Positions 1 through 8,624 of a DNA stretch of 24,190 nucleotides are shown here, one piece after another. The stretch lies in contig CANRHJ010000005.1 of assembly GCA_947630355.1 (NCBI GenBank), positions 1 through 24,190 on the forward strand, written 5' to 3'. The position numbers were made by a program, and so were the translations under genes. Position 1 is the first letter of the stretch; every line of letters starts with the position of its first letter. The stretch is from Candidatus Gastranaerophilales bacterium. Lineage in GTDB: Bacteria; Cyanobacteriota; Vampirovibrionia; Gastranaerophilales; Gastranaerophilaceae. The notes beneath the pieces are model-generated. The model searched no databases and was not told the origin of the DNA. It was given only the letters and a program-made list of their open reading frames with translations.

Positions 1-661
1 ATGCACCTAATGATTCACCTATCGCAAATCCTATAAAGCAAGCTCCGGCCAAGTGTCCCGGAACAAACAGTAATATTGAAAGCATTACTATTAATTCAAC
101 ACTTACCAGTAATACACCTATACTCATGCCCGCTTTCAAGGGAATATTAAGTATATCCAAAGGTTTATTTTTCAATGCTGTAAAGGACGTTCTTGCATTT
201 GCCAAAGTATTCATTCTGATACCGAACCAGGCAACACCGTATGAACCCAATATTCCTATTACAGAGGCAGTTAATATTACGAGTACATTTTTTATACTCA
301 TTTCCTGTAAATAACCGAAATAAAATCCGATACAAACAGCTATTAATATTTCAAGCATTATTAAGAACTTACCCTGCTGAACCAAATATGTTTTGCAGGT
401 TTCAAAAATGGTATTTCCAATTTCAATCATACATTTATGAGCTTTAATTCCTTTTATTTGTGCATAAGCAATCAGCCCCCAAATAAGACCTAAAACCGAA
501 ACTGCTATACCGGTTATAAGCAGATTAAAATTATCACCCTCTATTTTGGGAACAATTAAATCCGCCTCACCCGCAAATGCAGGAACCGCCGTTAAAAATA
601 CAGCCATAAAAGCCATATACAAATATTTAACGGAGTTTGACATCTTTTCCGAAAACGGCAT
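1..661 (-). CDS. hppA: Membrane-bound ion-translocating pyrophosphatase, N-terminal part (cut by window edge)
   Basis: The first 220 codons of a minus-strand gene are visible and the rest lies beyond base 1. This stretch is highly hydrophobic, with about five or six membrane segments; the first (about residues 10-30) ends in an AFAG-like signal-type junction. The section running GMSIGVLLVS, then LFVPGHLAGACFIGFAIGESLGA, is characteristic of membrane pyrophosphatases, which hydrolyse cytoplasmic PPi to pump H+ or Na+. The catalytic and ion-specificity residues are outside the window, so the ion cannot be called. The ATG at 661 is chosen because AAGGAG lies about 6 bases upstream; an in-frame ATG at 643 has no such site. 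The gene lies 73 bases after the response regulator, but its own promoter is visible at about 695-724. Confidence 0.88.
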   Translation of the reverse strand, partial: MPFSEKMSNSVKYLYMAFMAVFLTAVPAFAGEADLIVPKIEGDNFNLLITGIAVSVLGLIWGLIAYAQIKGIKAHKCMIEIGNTIFETCKTYLVQQGKFLIMLEILIAVCIGFYFGYLQEMSIKNVLVILTASVIGILGSYGVAWFGIRMNTLANARTSFTALKNKPLDILNIPLKAGMSIGVLLVSVELIVMLSILLFVPGHLAGACFIGFAIGESLGA

Positions 662-694
662 TTCTTTCTCCTTTTCTAATGATACAACTTTGTA

Positions 695-724
695 ATTATA
701 TAATATTATTTAATATTTAACCAA
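695..724 (-). promoter_or_regulatory. Putative sigma-70 promoter of hppA
   Basis: On the minus strand a TTGGTT (724-719) and a TATAAT (700-695) are separated by 18 bases, and the predicted start lies about 27 bases before the hppA ATG. The -10 is half of a palindrome ATTATATAAT (695-704), so a reverse promoter reading towards the response regulator is formally possible. Confidence 0.45.
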
Positions 725-734
725 TTTTTAAAAT

Positions 735-1454
735 TTATTTAACTTTTTCTTCCGCACCTTCGGGTATAAGTCTGTAACCGCCGCCATATATTGTTTCAAT
801 ATACTTTTTACCCTCTGAAATTTTATCGAGTTTTGTTCTTATATGCCTCATATGAACTCTAATTGTTTCAACGGCATCATCCGCTTCATAGCCCCATACA
901 TCTTTTAAAATCTTGGCACTTGATACCATATTCCCGTAGTTTTGCATCAACAGATTTACAATATCAAATTCAATAGGCGTAACCTTTGCACTCTTTCCGT
1001 TGATTACAACCGAATATGTTTCCGGAATTAATGTTATATCACCTTTTGTTAAAACTTCCTTGACTGCTGTTGATTTGGGTATATTATTTGTTCTTTTTAA
1101 CAATGCTTTGACTCTCATTAACAATTCTTCCATTTCAAAAGGTTTTACCAAATAATCATCAACACCTATATTAAATCCCTGCGCTTTGTTTTGCAGCATA
1201 TTTAATGCCGTAAGCATTATAATCGGAATATCTTTTGTATCCTGATTTTCTCTGATTCTCTTTGCTACGGTATATCCGTCTACTTCGGGCATCATTACAT
1301 CCAATATAATCAAATCAGGCATTTCCTGTTTTGCAAGCGCATACCCCTTATTCCCGTCAAATGCAGTTATTACATTATAATATGCGAGTTCCAAATTAAC
1401 TTTAATAAGTTCATTTATTGCCGTATCATCATCTACTACTAATATCTTTGCCAT
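735..1454 (-). CDS. OmpR/PhoB-family two-component response regulator
   Basis: The 239-residue protein has the two-domain layout of OmpR-type DNA-binding regulators. The receiver domain (about 1-120) has the acidic pair D8/D9, the phospho-acceptor D52 (LILDVMMP), T82 and K104 (VKPF). A winged-helix domain (about 135-232) has the typical transactivation loop and the C-terminal RVHMRHIRTKL...IETIYGGGYR wing. It should bind DNA as a phosphorylated dimer. No histidine kinase gene is in the window, so the partner and signal are unknown. The start overlaps the last 26 bases of the upstream glycosyltransferase gene and has an AAAGGTGG ribosome site 4 bases before the ATG, so the two are probably translationally coupled. 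It resembles cyanobacterial RpaB-type regulators only at the general family level. Confidence 0.93.
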   Translation of the reverse strand: MAKILVVDDDTAINELIKVNLELAYYNVITAFDGNKGYALAKQEMPDLIILDVMMPEVDGYTVAKRIRENQDTKDIPIIMLTALNMLQNKAQGFNIGVDDYLVKPFEMEELLMRVKALLKRTNNIPKSTAVKEVLTKGDITLIPETYSVVINGKSAKVTPIEFDIVNLLMQNYGNMVSSAKILKDVWGYEADDAVETIRVHMRHIRTKLDKISEGKKYIETIYGGGYRLIPEGAEEKVK

Positions 1455-2376
1455 ATACCACCTTTAATATTGTTTTTAATACATCCTTACTGCCATAATT
1501 TGTTATAGTGCGCTTTTTACCTTTTGCCGCTATTAGCTGCGCTAAGTTTAAATTTTTTAAATAAAAATTTATTTTGTCCGTCAATTCTTCCGCAGTGTTA
1601 TAAACTTCCGTTTCCTTGCCGGATTCAAAATATTTATTGTAATCTTCACTTTCAGCAGCAATTAAGAATCCTCCCGATGAGGTTATTTCCAAGCATCTGT
1701 AATTTATATTTTCTTTATCGGGATTTCTCATATCCAGATTAACCCCGCTTGACACATATATATCTGCCAGTTCCTTCTTACTTTCCACATAACCTTTATA
1801 TGATGCACGATATAACTCAAGATAATGTTCATCGAGAATACCTTCTTTTAAAATTTCATCCGCACTTTTATAAAAGTCAAAAGAACGACAGAATATATTT
1901 ATCGGACCAAAGTTTTTTATCAGCTCAGATAAAAGTTTTTCCCTTTCTTTGTACGCAGGATTACCTGCAAATGTTATTTTATATTTATAACCGTCAAAAT
2001 TTGTCTTATACTCGGAAGCGTTTATGCTCTGTTTTATTTTATATTTCTTAATTTCACTATCGATTGAAAATATATAGTTGTCAGTATTTCTCTTTATTTC
2101 AGGCGGAACATTTTTTATACTCTCCGCTAAATGTATAAATTTTATTCCGCTGTCTTTTAAAGACACGTAATAATCCGATAATTTTTCATATTCACGTACA
2201 TTTGACCATAGAAAAACAATAATTTCGGGATTGATTTGTATTGTTTCTTCCGTATTTAAATCCGGTATCTTTTTTTCGATTACAAAATATGAAAGTTCTT
2301 TAAATGAATTACCAAACCCTTTTAAAATATATTTCCCCTTGTTATTTTCAGGGATTATCAGCAATACTTTTTCCAT
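1429..2376 (-). CDS. Predicted CgeB/YkvP-like glycosyltransferase
   Basis: A 315-residue cytosolic protein. The C-terminal third (about 190-310) fits the CgeB-like glycosyltransferase fold (Glyco_trans_1_2 type): a YKGYVESKKELADIY segment, then RCLEITSSGGFLIA, where the E and following GG are expected at the nucleotide-sugar site, then a helical tail of the KINFYLKN...GKKRTITNYG type. The N-terminal half is a Rossmann-like alternation of strands and helices without a clear motif. Sugar donor and acceptor cannot be deduced. It lies between an MCE lipid-transport protein and a response regulator, which suggests envelope work, but that is inference. No Shine-Dalgarno site is obvious; an extended -10 box sits exactly six bases before the ATG (see 2383-2391). 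Confidence 0.65.
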   Translation of the reverse strand: MEKVLLIIPENNKGKYILKGFGNSFKELSYFVIEKKIPDLNTEETIQINPEIIVFLWSNVREYEKLSDYYVSLKDSGIKFIHLAESIKNVPPEIKRNTDNYIFSIDSEIKKYKIKQSINASEYKTNFDGYKYKITFAGNPAYKEREKLLSELIKNFGPINIFCRSFDFYKSADEILKEGILDEHYLELYRASYKGYVESKKELADIYVSSGVNLDMRNPDKENINYRCLEITSSGGFLIAAESEDYNKYFESGKETEVYNTAEELTDKINFYLKNLNLAQLIAAKGKKRTITNYGSKDVLKTILKVVYGKDISSR

Positions 2377-2382
2377 TCTATT

Positions 2383-2391
2383 ATTTTAACA
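2383..2391 (-). promoter_or_regulatory. Extended -10 box, possible leaderless promoter of the glycosyltransferase gene
   Basis: TGTTAAAAT on the minus strand (2391-2383) is followed by six bases and then the ATG at 2376. Transcription would start at or within one base of the start codon. No -35 was required for this call because the TGN extension is present. Confidence 0.35.
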
Positions 2392-2433
2392 ATAAGTTCA
2401 AATAATTTAAAGAAAATTTTTTATATCTGCTTA

Positions 2434-3303
2434 TCAGTAATTACATTCTTTACTTATAGGTCTGCCGAACATTAATCTGCCAAGACCGAAATGCTTTTGC
2501 AAGGTATGTTTTACACCGCCTGTTATTTCTTTCACATTATTTACGGTTGAATGTGTCTCGCATAAAACTCCGTTTATTACAGGCATTGTCGAATTCTCGA
2601 CTTGTTCCGTAATTCCGTTTATATTTGATGTTATTTCTTTTATGTTAAGAGTGGTTTCCTCAATATTATTTATAGAATTATCTACGGTCTTTTTGTCTAA
2701 AGAAGAAGATAAATCCGCCGATACTTTTTCTAAATGTGAAGTCGTTTTGGCTAAATTCGAAACCGATTTCTTTATATCAGGCCGTATTTCAACTAAAATA
2801 CCGTGAACTTCCGTAAATACTCCGTTAAGACTCACAACAGCATTATTTGCATTATCTAATAATCCCGATACATTGTTTACTATCTCTTCTATACCTTCTG
2901 ACTCCAGCAGTGCAGATATATCTTTTGATATTTTGCCGGGTATTACCACATTATTTTTTATGTTCGTCAATGAAGGCGAATCCGGATATATTATATTCAC
3001 ATATCCGCCCTTCTGCTTTTTTTGTATCTTTGCCGTTATATTCTCTGGTAATTTTATATTATGCGGATGTATCTTTAACCTTAAATATGTGTTTTTATAA
3101 TCTTTATCAGGATATATTTTTGTTGTCTTTCCTATCTTAAAACCTTTATAATACACGTTCATTTGTTTCTCAAACGGTTCTAATTCGTCAAATTTTACTA
3201 AAATGTTTAAATAGGCAAGCTTCTGATACATATAGTATCCTGAAATTATTGCAGCCGTTAATATTATAATTATAACTAATTTTCTCATACCAATATGAAA
3301 CAT
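2434..3303 (-). CDS. MCE/MlaD-family lipid-transport periplasmic protein
   Basis: A 289-residue protein with one N-terminal membrane anchor (about residues 7-26) followed by an MCE domain (about 32-120; KFDELEPFEKQMNVYYKGFKIGKT). Behind it is a long Asn/Ser/Thr-rich helical region (about 130-265) with heptad-like spacing, as expected of the tube or coiled-coil tail of MlaD-type proteins. Family members form hexamers that carry phospholipid between membranes with an ABC permease (MlaE) and ATPase (MlaF); neither is encoded in this window. The ATG at 3303 is used. An in-frame ATG at 3288 (MRKLV) is equally plausible, because neither has a clear ribosome-binding site. A TATAAA box lies at 3318-3323. 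The gene is divergent from the radical SAM gene at 3390. Confidence 0.82.
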   Translation of the reverse strand: MFHIGMRKLVIIIILTAAIISGYYMYQKLAYLNILVKFDELEPFEKQMNVYYKGFKIGKTTKIYPDKDYKNTYLRLKIHPHNIKLPENITAKIQKKQKGGYVNIIYPDSPSLTNIKNNVVIPGKISKDISALLESEGIEEIVNNVSGLLDNANNAVVSLNGVFTEVHGILVEIRPDIKKSVSNLAKTTSHLEKVSADLSSSLDKKTVDNSINNIEETTLNIKEITSNINGITEQVENSTMPVINGVLCETHSTVNNVKEITGGVKHTLQKHFGLGRLMFGRPISKECNY

Positions 3304-3359
3304 AAAAAAATGATTTATTTATATTACCCGTCCGTCTATAAAAATTATTAATTTTATTT

Positions 3360-3381
3360 TATAATTAAACCTGATGAAGGG
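3360..3381 (+). promoter_or_regulatory. -10 box and ribosome-binding site of the duplicated radical SAM gene
   Basis: TATAAT at 3360-3365 predicts a start near 3372. GAAGGG at 3376-3381 lies eight bases before the ATG at 3390. No convincing -35 was found. Confidence 0.45.
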
Positions 3382-3389
3382 ATAATCCG

Positions 3390-5480
3390 ATGAGATATAA
3401 AAGCTGTGAGCTTATAGAACATGGAATTTCTTTTGATGCTAATTCTATTCATGCCTGCTGCAAATCAAATGAATTAAACAAAGAAGACTTATCAATCATG
3501 CAATTTGATAATATTGTTGATTGGGATGAAGTTTTTAATATAAAAAGGAATCAAAGAGCACGTCAGAAGCACGGTGATTTACCTTTTTGCAAAAGCTGCA
3601 GCGAACTGAGTAAAAATAATTGGGATAATGAAGATTATATTTCTTACATAAATTTCAATTTTTCAGGTAAATGCGGTTCAAAATGTGTTTATTGCGATAA
3701 AAAAACAGCAAAACACTCAAAAGCCAATAACTATGTGAGTAATATAAAAGAATTAATCAAATCGGGAAGGTTTAAGAATACCGGAGAAATTACTTTTCAA
3801 GGCTGCGAACCCGTCATATATAAAGACTTTGACGAATTGTTATCTGTGTTTATTGAACAAAATTCAAAGATTATAATCAGTACCTGTGCAACGAAGTTCA
3901 GTAAAGCAATCCGAGCAGGTCTTGAAAAAGACAACGGCGGAGAACTTATACTTACTATCAATGTTGATTCCGCTTTAAAAAAGACATACAGAAAACTAAG
4001 GAAAAATGAACTTTTTGACAATGTCTGGGAAAATATTACAGCTTATAACAAAAATTTAACAGACAAACAAAGACGGCAAATATCTGTTAAATACACAATA
4101 ACACCGGGTTTCAACGATTCTGTCAGTGAAATCAGCGAATTTTTAAATAAAATTAAATCAATCGATATTAAAAATTTAATTTTTGACCTTGAATACAGGT
4201 ATTTTATCGGGAATCAAATTATTTCCCCTCATATCTATATGTTATTTGATTTTATTGAAAATTTTGCCAAAGAAAATAATATTAACGTTGAATTATTGGA
4301 TAATGCTTTACAAGCTCTGAAAAAGAGAAAATTCGGTAAAATACGCAATTTTCTAGATGATAATTTTAAAGTTCAATTTGAACTATACAAAAAAGAAAAC
4401 CTTTACAAAAACATTGATTATGTAAATAAATTGTATAAGTATAAAAGCTGCAAGCTTCTTGAACACGGTATTTCCATTAATTCTGATTCAATACAGGCAT
4501 GCTGTTTGGCTCCTGACTTCGGTAAAGGTTTACTCCCTATAGTTAACAAATATGAAAATGATCTTATTAATTGGAACGAAATATTCAGAATAAAAAGAAA
4601 ACAAAGAATGCGCCAAAGAAGTGAAGATTTATACAGGTGTAAAGGCTGCTACCAATTAAAAGAGGGACAATGGGATGATGATGATTATATTACGCATATA
4701 AATTTTGATCATTTCAGTGAATGTAATTCAAGATGCGTGTATTGCGATGTAAAAAAAATCAAGCCAAAAACAAAAAACAACGTTTTAAATGCCGTGAGAG
4801 AGTTAATAAAATCAGGAAAATTTAGAAATAACGGCGAAATTACTTTTCAGGGCGGTGAGCCTACAATACTTAAAGAGTTTGAAGAACTGCTAAAACTTTT
4901 TATAGATCAAAATGTTACAATAAGAATTCATTCTTCAGGAATATTATACAGTAAGGCAATTCGTTCAGGTCTTGAGAAAAAAGACGGCGGAGAAATTATA
5001 CTTGTTATATCACCTGATGCGGCTTTTAAACAAACATACAAAAAGATTAAAAGAGTCGACAGTTTTGATATGGTTTGGAAAAATATTAAACGTTACAGAA
5101 GAAACCTGCCGGTTCAACGTCAATACCTGGTTATGGTTAAATATATTATTATGCCGGGTTATAATGATTCCATTGAAGAAATTATTGAATTTCTGAAAAA
5201 AATCAAACATATCGGTATAAAAACACTTATTGTTGATATTGAACACCAATACTTATTGAAAAATACTTCACTTTCTCCCCACATATATATTTTAATGGAT
5301 TATATGGAAAATTTTGCCAAAGAAAATAATATTAACTATAATTTATACGATAATGCCATATATGCAGAACAGACAAGATCTTTTGAAAAAATAAATGACT
5401 TTGATATAAATAAAATTAAGGCTGAATTTCAAAAATACAAAAATGAGAATGTTGATATGAATAAAAAATATATATATTAA
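3390..5480 (+). CDS. Tandem-duplicated radical SAM protein with SPASM-like module before each radical SAM domain
   Basis: At 696 residues this is twice the length of its paralogues and is an internal tandem duplication. Copy 1 (about 1-340) has C6, C23/C24, C67 and C70 in an N-terminal Cys-rich module, then the radical SAM motif C95-X3-C99-X2-C102. Copy 2 (about 349-690) has C354, C371/C372, C417 and C420, then C445-X3-C449-X2-C452. These Cys should hold the SAM-cleaving [4Fe-4S] cluster, and the N-terminal ones probably an auxiliary cluster. The SAM-contact motif is intact in copy 2 (GGEP, 488-491) but is GCEP in copy 1 (138-141), where the 'HSSGI' segment also became STCAT; copy 1 may be altered or inactive. 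Both copies end in a DIE/DLE strand and a short helical tail. The reaction and substrate are unknown. It is convergent with the SDR gene, four bases apart. Confidence 0.85.
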   Translation: MRYKSCELIEHGISFDANSIHACCKSNELNKEDLSIMQFDNIVDWDEVFNIKRNQRARQKHGDLPFCKSCSELSKNNWDNEDYISYINFNFSGKCGSKCVYCDKKTAKHSKANNYVSNIKELIKSGRFKNTGEITFQGCEPVIYKDFDELLSVFIEQNSKIIISTCATKFSKAIRAGLEKDNGGELILTINVDSALKKTYRKLRKNELFDNVWENITAYNKNLTDKQRRQISVKYTITPGFNDSVSEISEFLNKIKSIDIKNLIFDLEYRYFIGNQIISPHIYMLFDFIENFAKENNINVELLDNALQALKKRKFGKIRNFLDDNFKVQFELYKKENLYKNIDYVNKLYKYKSCKLLEHGISINSDSIQACCLAPDFGKGLLPIVNKYENDLINWNEIFRIKRKQRMRQRSEDLYRCKGCYQLKEGQWDDDDYITHINFDHFSECNSRCVYCDVKKIKPKTKNNVLNAVRELIKSGKFRNNGEITFQGGEPTILKEFEELLKLFIDQNVTIRIHSSGILYSKAIRSGLEKKDGGEIILVISPDAAFKQTYKKIKRVDSFDMVWKNIKRYRRNLPVQRQYLVMVKYIIMPGYNDSIEEIIEFLKKIKHIGIKTLIVDIEHQYLLKNTSLSPHIYILMDYMENFAKENNINYNLYDNAIYAEQTRSFEKINDFDINKIKAEFQKYKNENVDMNKKYIY
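4257..4286 (+). repeat. 30-bp exact direct repeat, copy 1 (inside the duplicated radical SAM gene)
   Basis: Thirty bases here are identical to 5307-5336, 1050 bases (350 codons) downstream and in the same frame, coding ENFAKENNIN in both halves. This marks the internal duplication at DNA level. Confidence 0.9.
5307..5336 (+). repeat. 30-bp exact direct repeat, copy 2
   Basis: Partner of 4257-4286. The offset equals the 350-residue distance between the two CX3CX2C motifs of the same protein. Homologous exchange between the copies could delete or add a whole module without shifting the frame. Confidence 0.9.
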
Positions 5481-5484
5481 CTTT

Positions 5485-6321
5485 TTAAATTTTTTCAAGT
5501 CTTAATTTTATTAATTTGTTTAAAATATCGGATGGCAAAAGAGAAAATAACAATGCTAAGTTAGATTTAATTCCGACACAATATGAAGGTTTAGGATTTT
5601 GTGTATTAATAATTTTTAATACCTTTTCCGCTACATATTTTGCATCAATTCCTGTTTTACTGCCCTCAGAAGCATTTTTTTCAAGAAGCAATAAATCTTT
5701 TATGTATTTTTCCCGAAGTATATCATTTTGATTTTCAAACAACTCCCTTGCAGATTTTATCGACTTATTCCATATGGGTGTTCTTATAACGGCAGGTTTT
5801 ACCGATATTACTTTAATATTATCTTTATTTTCAATATTATAGCTGTTAAATATTATATCCAAAGCACGTTTTGAGGCACAATAAGGAGAAATATATGGGA
5901 AAATTCCGCTTGCAGCCATTGAGCTTATATTAATTATTTTACCGCCTTTAAGAAGCGGTATAAATTTTTGAGCTATACTTACGGGCCCGAATGTATTAAC
6001 TTCAAATTGTTCTTTTAATTTCTTTATGTCAAGACATTCTACGGGAGAAGCAACCGCAATACCCGCATTGTTTATTAATACATCAAGTTTATCAGCGTGT
6101 TTAATAATAAACCAAAATGCTTTATCAATACTTGAAATATTTGTTACATCTATATAAACACCTGTTATATTTTTATTATAACTTTCCAAATCGGATTTAT
6201 CGGATTTTTTTCTTACACCCGCAAAAACTTTATATCCTTTATCGGCGGATAATTTGGATATTTCTTTTCCTATTCCCGATGATGCACCGGTTACAAATAT
6301 TGTTTTGAGTTCTTTATTCAT
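5485..6321 (-). CDS. Short-chain dehydrogenase/reductase (classical SDR)
   Basis: A 278-residue Rossmann-fold oxidoreductase. The cofactor-binding TGASSGIG lies at 11-18, the NNAG motif at 84-87, and the catalytic S134, Y147 and K151 (YCASK) are all present, so it should be an active NAD(P)H-dependent enzyme. R37 after the second strand (GVRKK) suggests a preference for NADP(H), which is inference. The substrate cannot be predicted. The ATG at 6321 places the first strand at the usual SDR position; a GTG six codons upstream (6339) would add a short tail. Neither has a strong ribosome site. It is divergent from yraN. Confidence 0.88.
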   Translation of the reverse strand: MNKELKTIFVTGASSGIGKEISKLSADKGYKVFAGVRKKSDKSDLESYNKNITGVYIDVTNISSIDKAFWFIIKHADKLDVLINNAGIAVASPVECLDIKKLKEQFEVNTFGPVSIAQKFIPLLKGGKIINISSMAASGIFPYISPYCASKRALDIIFNSYNIENKDNIKVISVKPAVIRTPIWNKSIKSARELFENQNDILREKYIKDLLLLEKNASEGSKTGIDAKYVAEKVLKIINTQNPKPSYCVGIKSNLALLFSLLPSDILNKLIKLRLEKI

Positions 6322-6346
6322 AATATTTATCTTTAACACAAACTTT

Positions 6347-6355
6347 TGCTATAAT
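6347..6355 (+). promoter_or_regulatory. Extended -10 box of yraN, probably leaderless
   Basis: TGCTATAAT ends at 6355 and is followed by exactly six bases and the ATG at 6362. The predicted transcription start coincides with the start codon, and no ribosome-binding site exists upstream. Confidence 0.5.
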
Positions 6356-6361
6356 CAAATT

Positions 6362-6724
6362 ATGGTAAATAATAATATTCAAAAAGGCAGAAAAGGTGAA
6401 CTGATTGCGGAAAATTATCTTCTTCAATCAGGTTATAACATTATAGAAAGAAACTGGCATTTTTCTAAAAATGCCGAAATAGATATTATCGCATCTGAAA
6501 AAAATACATTAGTTTTCGTAGAAGTAAAGACAAGAACTAATTTGAACTATGGACACCCCTTTGAAGCCATCAATTTTTCAAAGCTTGAAAAACTTCACAC
6601 AGCTATACTGGGGTATCTTAAACAATCAAATAAAAAGTATTCTTCATACAGACTGGACGGTATTGCCATAATAGGAACCGTCAATCCGAAAATAGAACAT
6701 ATTAAAAATTTAGGACAATATTAG
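6362..6724 (+). CDS. yraN: YraN/UPF0102 family protein with endonuclease-like fold
   Basis: A 120-residue protein with the UPF0102 signature: KGRKGELIAENYL at the start, ERNWHF...AEIDIIA, then VFVEVKTR and a RLDGIAII strand. The E...D...EVK pattern is that of the PD-(D/E)XK nuclease-like fold; E14, D41 and the EVK set are the probable metal ligands. Most relatives have GEID where this one has AEID. The family's biological role is poorly defined and it is often found near DNA-maintenance genes. The ATG at 6362 is chosen over upstream in-frame codons because homology begins there and an extended -10 sits six bases before it. Its stop overlaps that of surE. Confidence 0.88.
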   Translation: MVNNNIQKGRKGELIAENYLLQSGYNIIERNWHFSKNAEIDIIASEKNTLVFVEVKTRTNLNYGHPFEAINFSKLEKLHTAILGYLKQSNKKYSSYRLDGIAIIGTVNPKIEHIKNLGQY

Positions 6725-7512
6725 CTCCATCCGGTTATTTCATTACAGCATAATACACTTTCAAGTTCTGGAATTACGCTGTCTAATGTCATTTCAAACG
6801 TTATAGGGGTAATTGATACTTTATTCCATCTTAATGCATTTATGTCAGAGTCATCATTTTCACATTGTTTGATAAGTTCACCCGCCATCCAATAATATAC
6901 TTTTCCTCTCGGGTCAACTCTTTTATCATATTCATCGGTAAACATTTTTCCGCCGAGTCTTGTTATTGCAACACCTGCCAAATCCTCAGGCATTAAACCG
7001 GGTACATTTATATTTAATATAGACTTTTTAGGAAAATTAAATTCTTTTATCTTATGTACAAATTTTGCTATAAACGATGCAACATTTTTAAATAATTCCG
7101 GTTCGGATGACATGCTTGCCAATGATACCGCTATACTCGGATATCCCATCATGGCACCTTCCATAGCACAGCTTACGGTTCCCGAATATAATATATCAGT
7201 TCCCAAGTTCGGACCGTGATTTATACCCGATATTATCAAATCAGGCTTCTCATCATCATTTAATATCGCATTTATTCCTATCTTTACACAGTCACCCGGT
7301 GTACCGCTTGTTATCCATATCCTTTTAGCACCGAATTTAGATTCTAATTCTTCAACACGAATAGGTGTATGTAATGTTAATGAATGCCCCGCTGCACTTC
7401 TTTCTCTATCGGGTGCTATCACATACACATCATGCTCTTTACTCAATTCGGATGTTAATGCCTTTATTCCTTCTGCCATTACACCGTCATCATTTGATAA
7501 TAATATTTTCAT
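6721..7512 (-). CDS. surE: 5'/3'-nucleotidase SurE
   Basis: A 263-residue protein of normal SurE length. The N-terminal SNDDGV supplies the metal-binding D8/D9, followed by [21 protein letters not shown] and [25 protein letters not shown]-type segments, all conserved around the divalent-metal site. The enzyme dephosphorylates nucleoside 5'/3'-monophosphates and short polyphosphates in the cytoplasm. It is the last gene of the aroC-aroK-aroB-surE operon, 26 bases after aroB, with an AAAAAGGGG ribosome site. Its TAA overlaps the TAG of the convergent yraN by four bases. Confidence 0.97.
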   Translation of the reverse strand: [263 protein letters not shown]

Positions 7513-7538
7513 ATAAACCCCTTTTTCTTTCGTAATTA

Positions 7539-8624
7539 TTATATTCCCTCTGTCACATATTTTTTATCTATATTATTTCTTATTTCAACTTCTTTTTCAC
7601 TACAAGGCAGTACAAAGTTTATTTTTTTATCAGCCACTTTTTTGTCGGATGTCATTATCTCATAAACCTCTTCCGGATTGTATTTATCTTTTGTTTCAAT
7701 TTGCAAATTGTATGTTTTTAAAAGGTTTATACATCTTTCATAATAAGCATTATCTATTTTATTAAGTCTTTTTGCCAAATCAAATATCTTCTTCATGCCT
7801 ATTGATACGGCTTCTCCGTGTGTGTATGTGTTATAATCAGTAATTTTTTCAAAAGCATGCGCATATGTATGACCGAAATTTAATATTGCCCTTTTGCCCT
7901 TCTCTTTTTCATCTTGATTTACCACCGCACTTTTTAATTTACAACAAATCATTATTAATTCGGAAACTGTGTCTTTTTCTTTTCTGAGTATTTCATTATG
8001 TTTACATTCAAGGAATTCAAAAAGGTTATAATTTTCATCAGCACAGCATGATTTTTCAATAAACGCATATTTTAATACTTCGCTTAAACCTGTTTTATAC
8101 TGTCTGTCATCTAACGTATAAAGTGTATTAATATCCGAAATAACGGCCTTAGGTTGATAAAATGCACCTATCATATTTTTGCCGCATATATGATTTACAG
8201 CAACTTTTCCGCCGACCGATGAATCAACTTGAGATAATAATGTTGTAGGCACTTGTATATAATCAATTCCTCTTTGATAAATAGAGGCGGCAAAACCTGC
8301 CATATCCCCTATAACTCCGCCGCCCAGCGCTACTATTGCATCTTTGCGCTCAAGCTTTAATGAAAACGCTCTGTCTAATATGCGATTTAACGTATCAATA
8401 TTTTTATATATCTCTCCGTCAGGTAATATAACAAATTCTGTATTATTCTTTTTTAACTTTTCACCGTATAAAGGATATACCGTCTCATTTGTAACAACTA
8501 AAAATTTATTGGCTTTCGTATACTTACTCATTAACTCATAAATGTTATCCGATAAATTTTCACCTATAAATATAGGGTAACTTCTTTCTTTTACCGCATT
8601 AATTACTACATCCGTTCTCAGCAT
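7539..8624 (-). CDS. aroB: 3-dehydroquinate synthase
   Basis: A 361-residue enzyme of the shikimate pathway that converts DAHP to 3-dehydroquinate using NAD+ and a divalent metal. Visible signatures are the GGGVIGDMAGFAA nucleotide loop, QVPTTLLSQVDSSVGGK, a conserved N for substrate binding (KVAVNH), and the zinc ligands in LSEVLKYA, FGHTYAHAFE and THGEAVSIGM. The ATG at 8624 lies inside the end of aroK (ATGCTGA, seven-base overlap), so translation is probably coupled. The C-terminal tail is slightly Lys/Glu-rich but complete. Confidence 0.98.
   Translation of the reverse strand: MLRTDVVINAVKERSYPIFIGENLSDNIYELMSKYTKANKFLVVTNETVYPLYGEKLKKNNTEFVILPDGEIYKNIDTLNRILDRAFSLKLERKDAIVALGGGVIGDMAGFAASIYQRGIDYIQVPTTLLSQVDSSVGGKVAVNHICGKNMIGAFYQPKAVISDINTLYTLDDRQYKTGLSEVLKYAFIEKSCCADENYNLFEFLECKHNEILRKEKDTVSELIMICCKLKSAVVNQDEKEKGKRAILNFGHTYAHAFEKITDYNTYTHGEAVSIGMKKIFDLAKRLNKIDNAYYERCINLLKTYNLQIETKDKYNPEEVYEIMTSDKKVADKKINFVLPCSEKEVEIRNNIDKKYVTEGI

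Noticed and set aside
126..447. Plus-strand short frames opposite the pyrophosphatase
   Set aside because: The minus strand has an uninterrupted frame with membrane pyrophosphatase sequence.
1524..2051. Plus-strand open frames inside the glycosyltransferase gene
   Set aside because: Antisense frames without ribosome sites; the minus-strand frame has clear family similarity.
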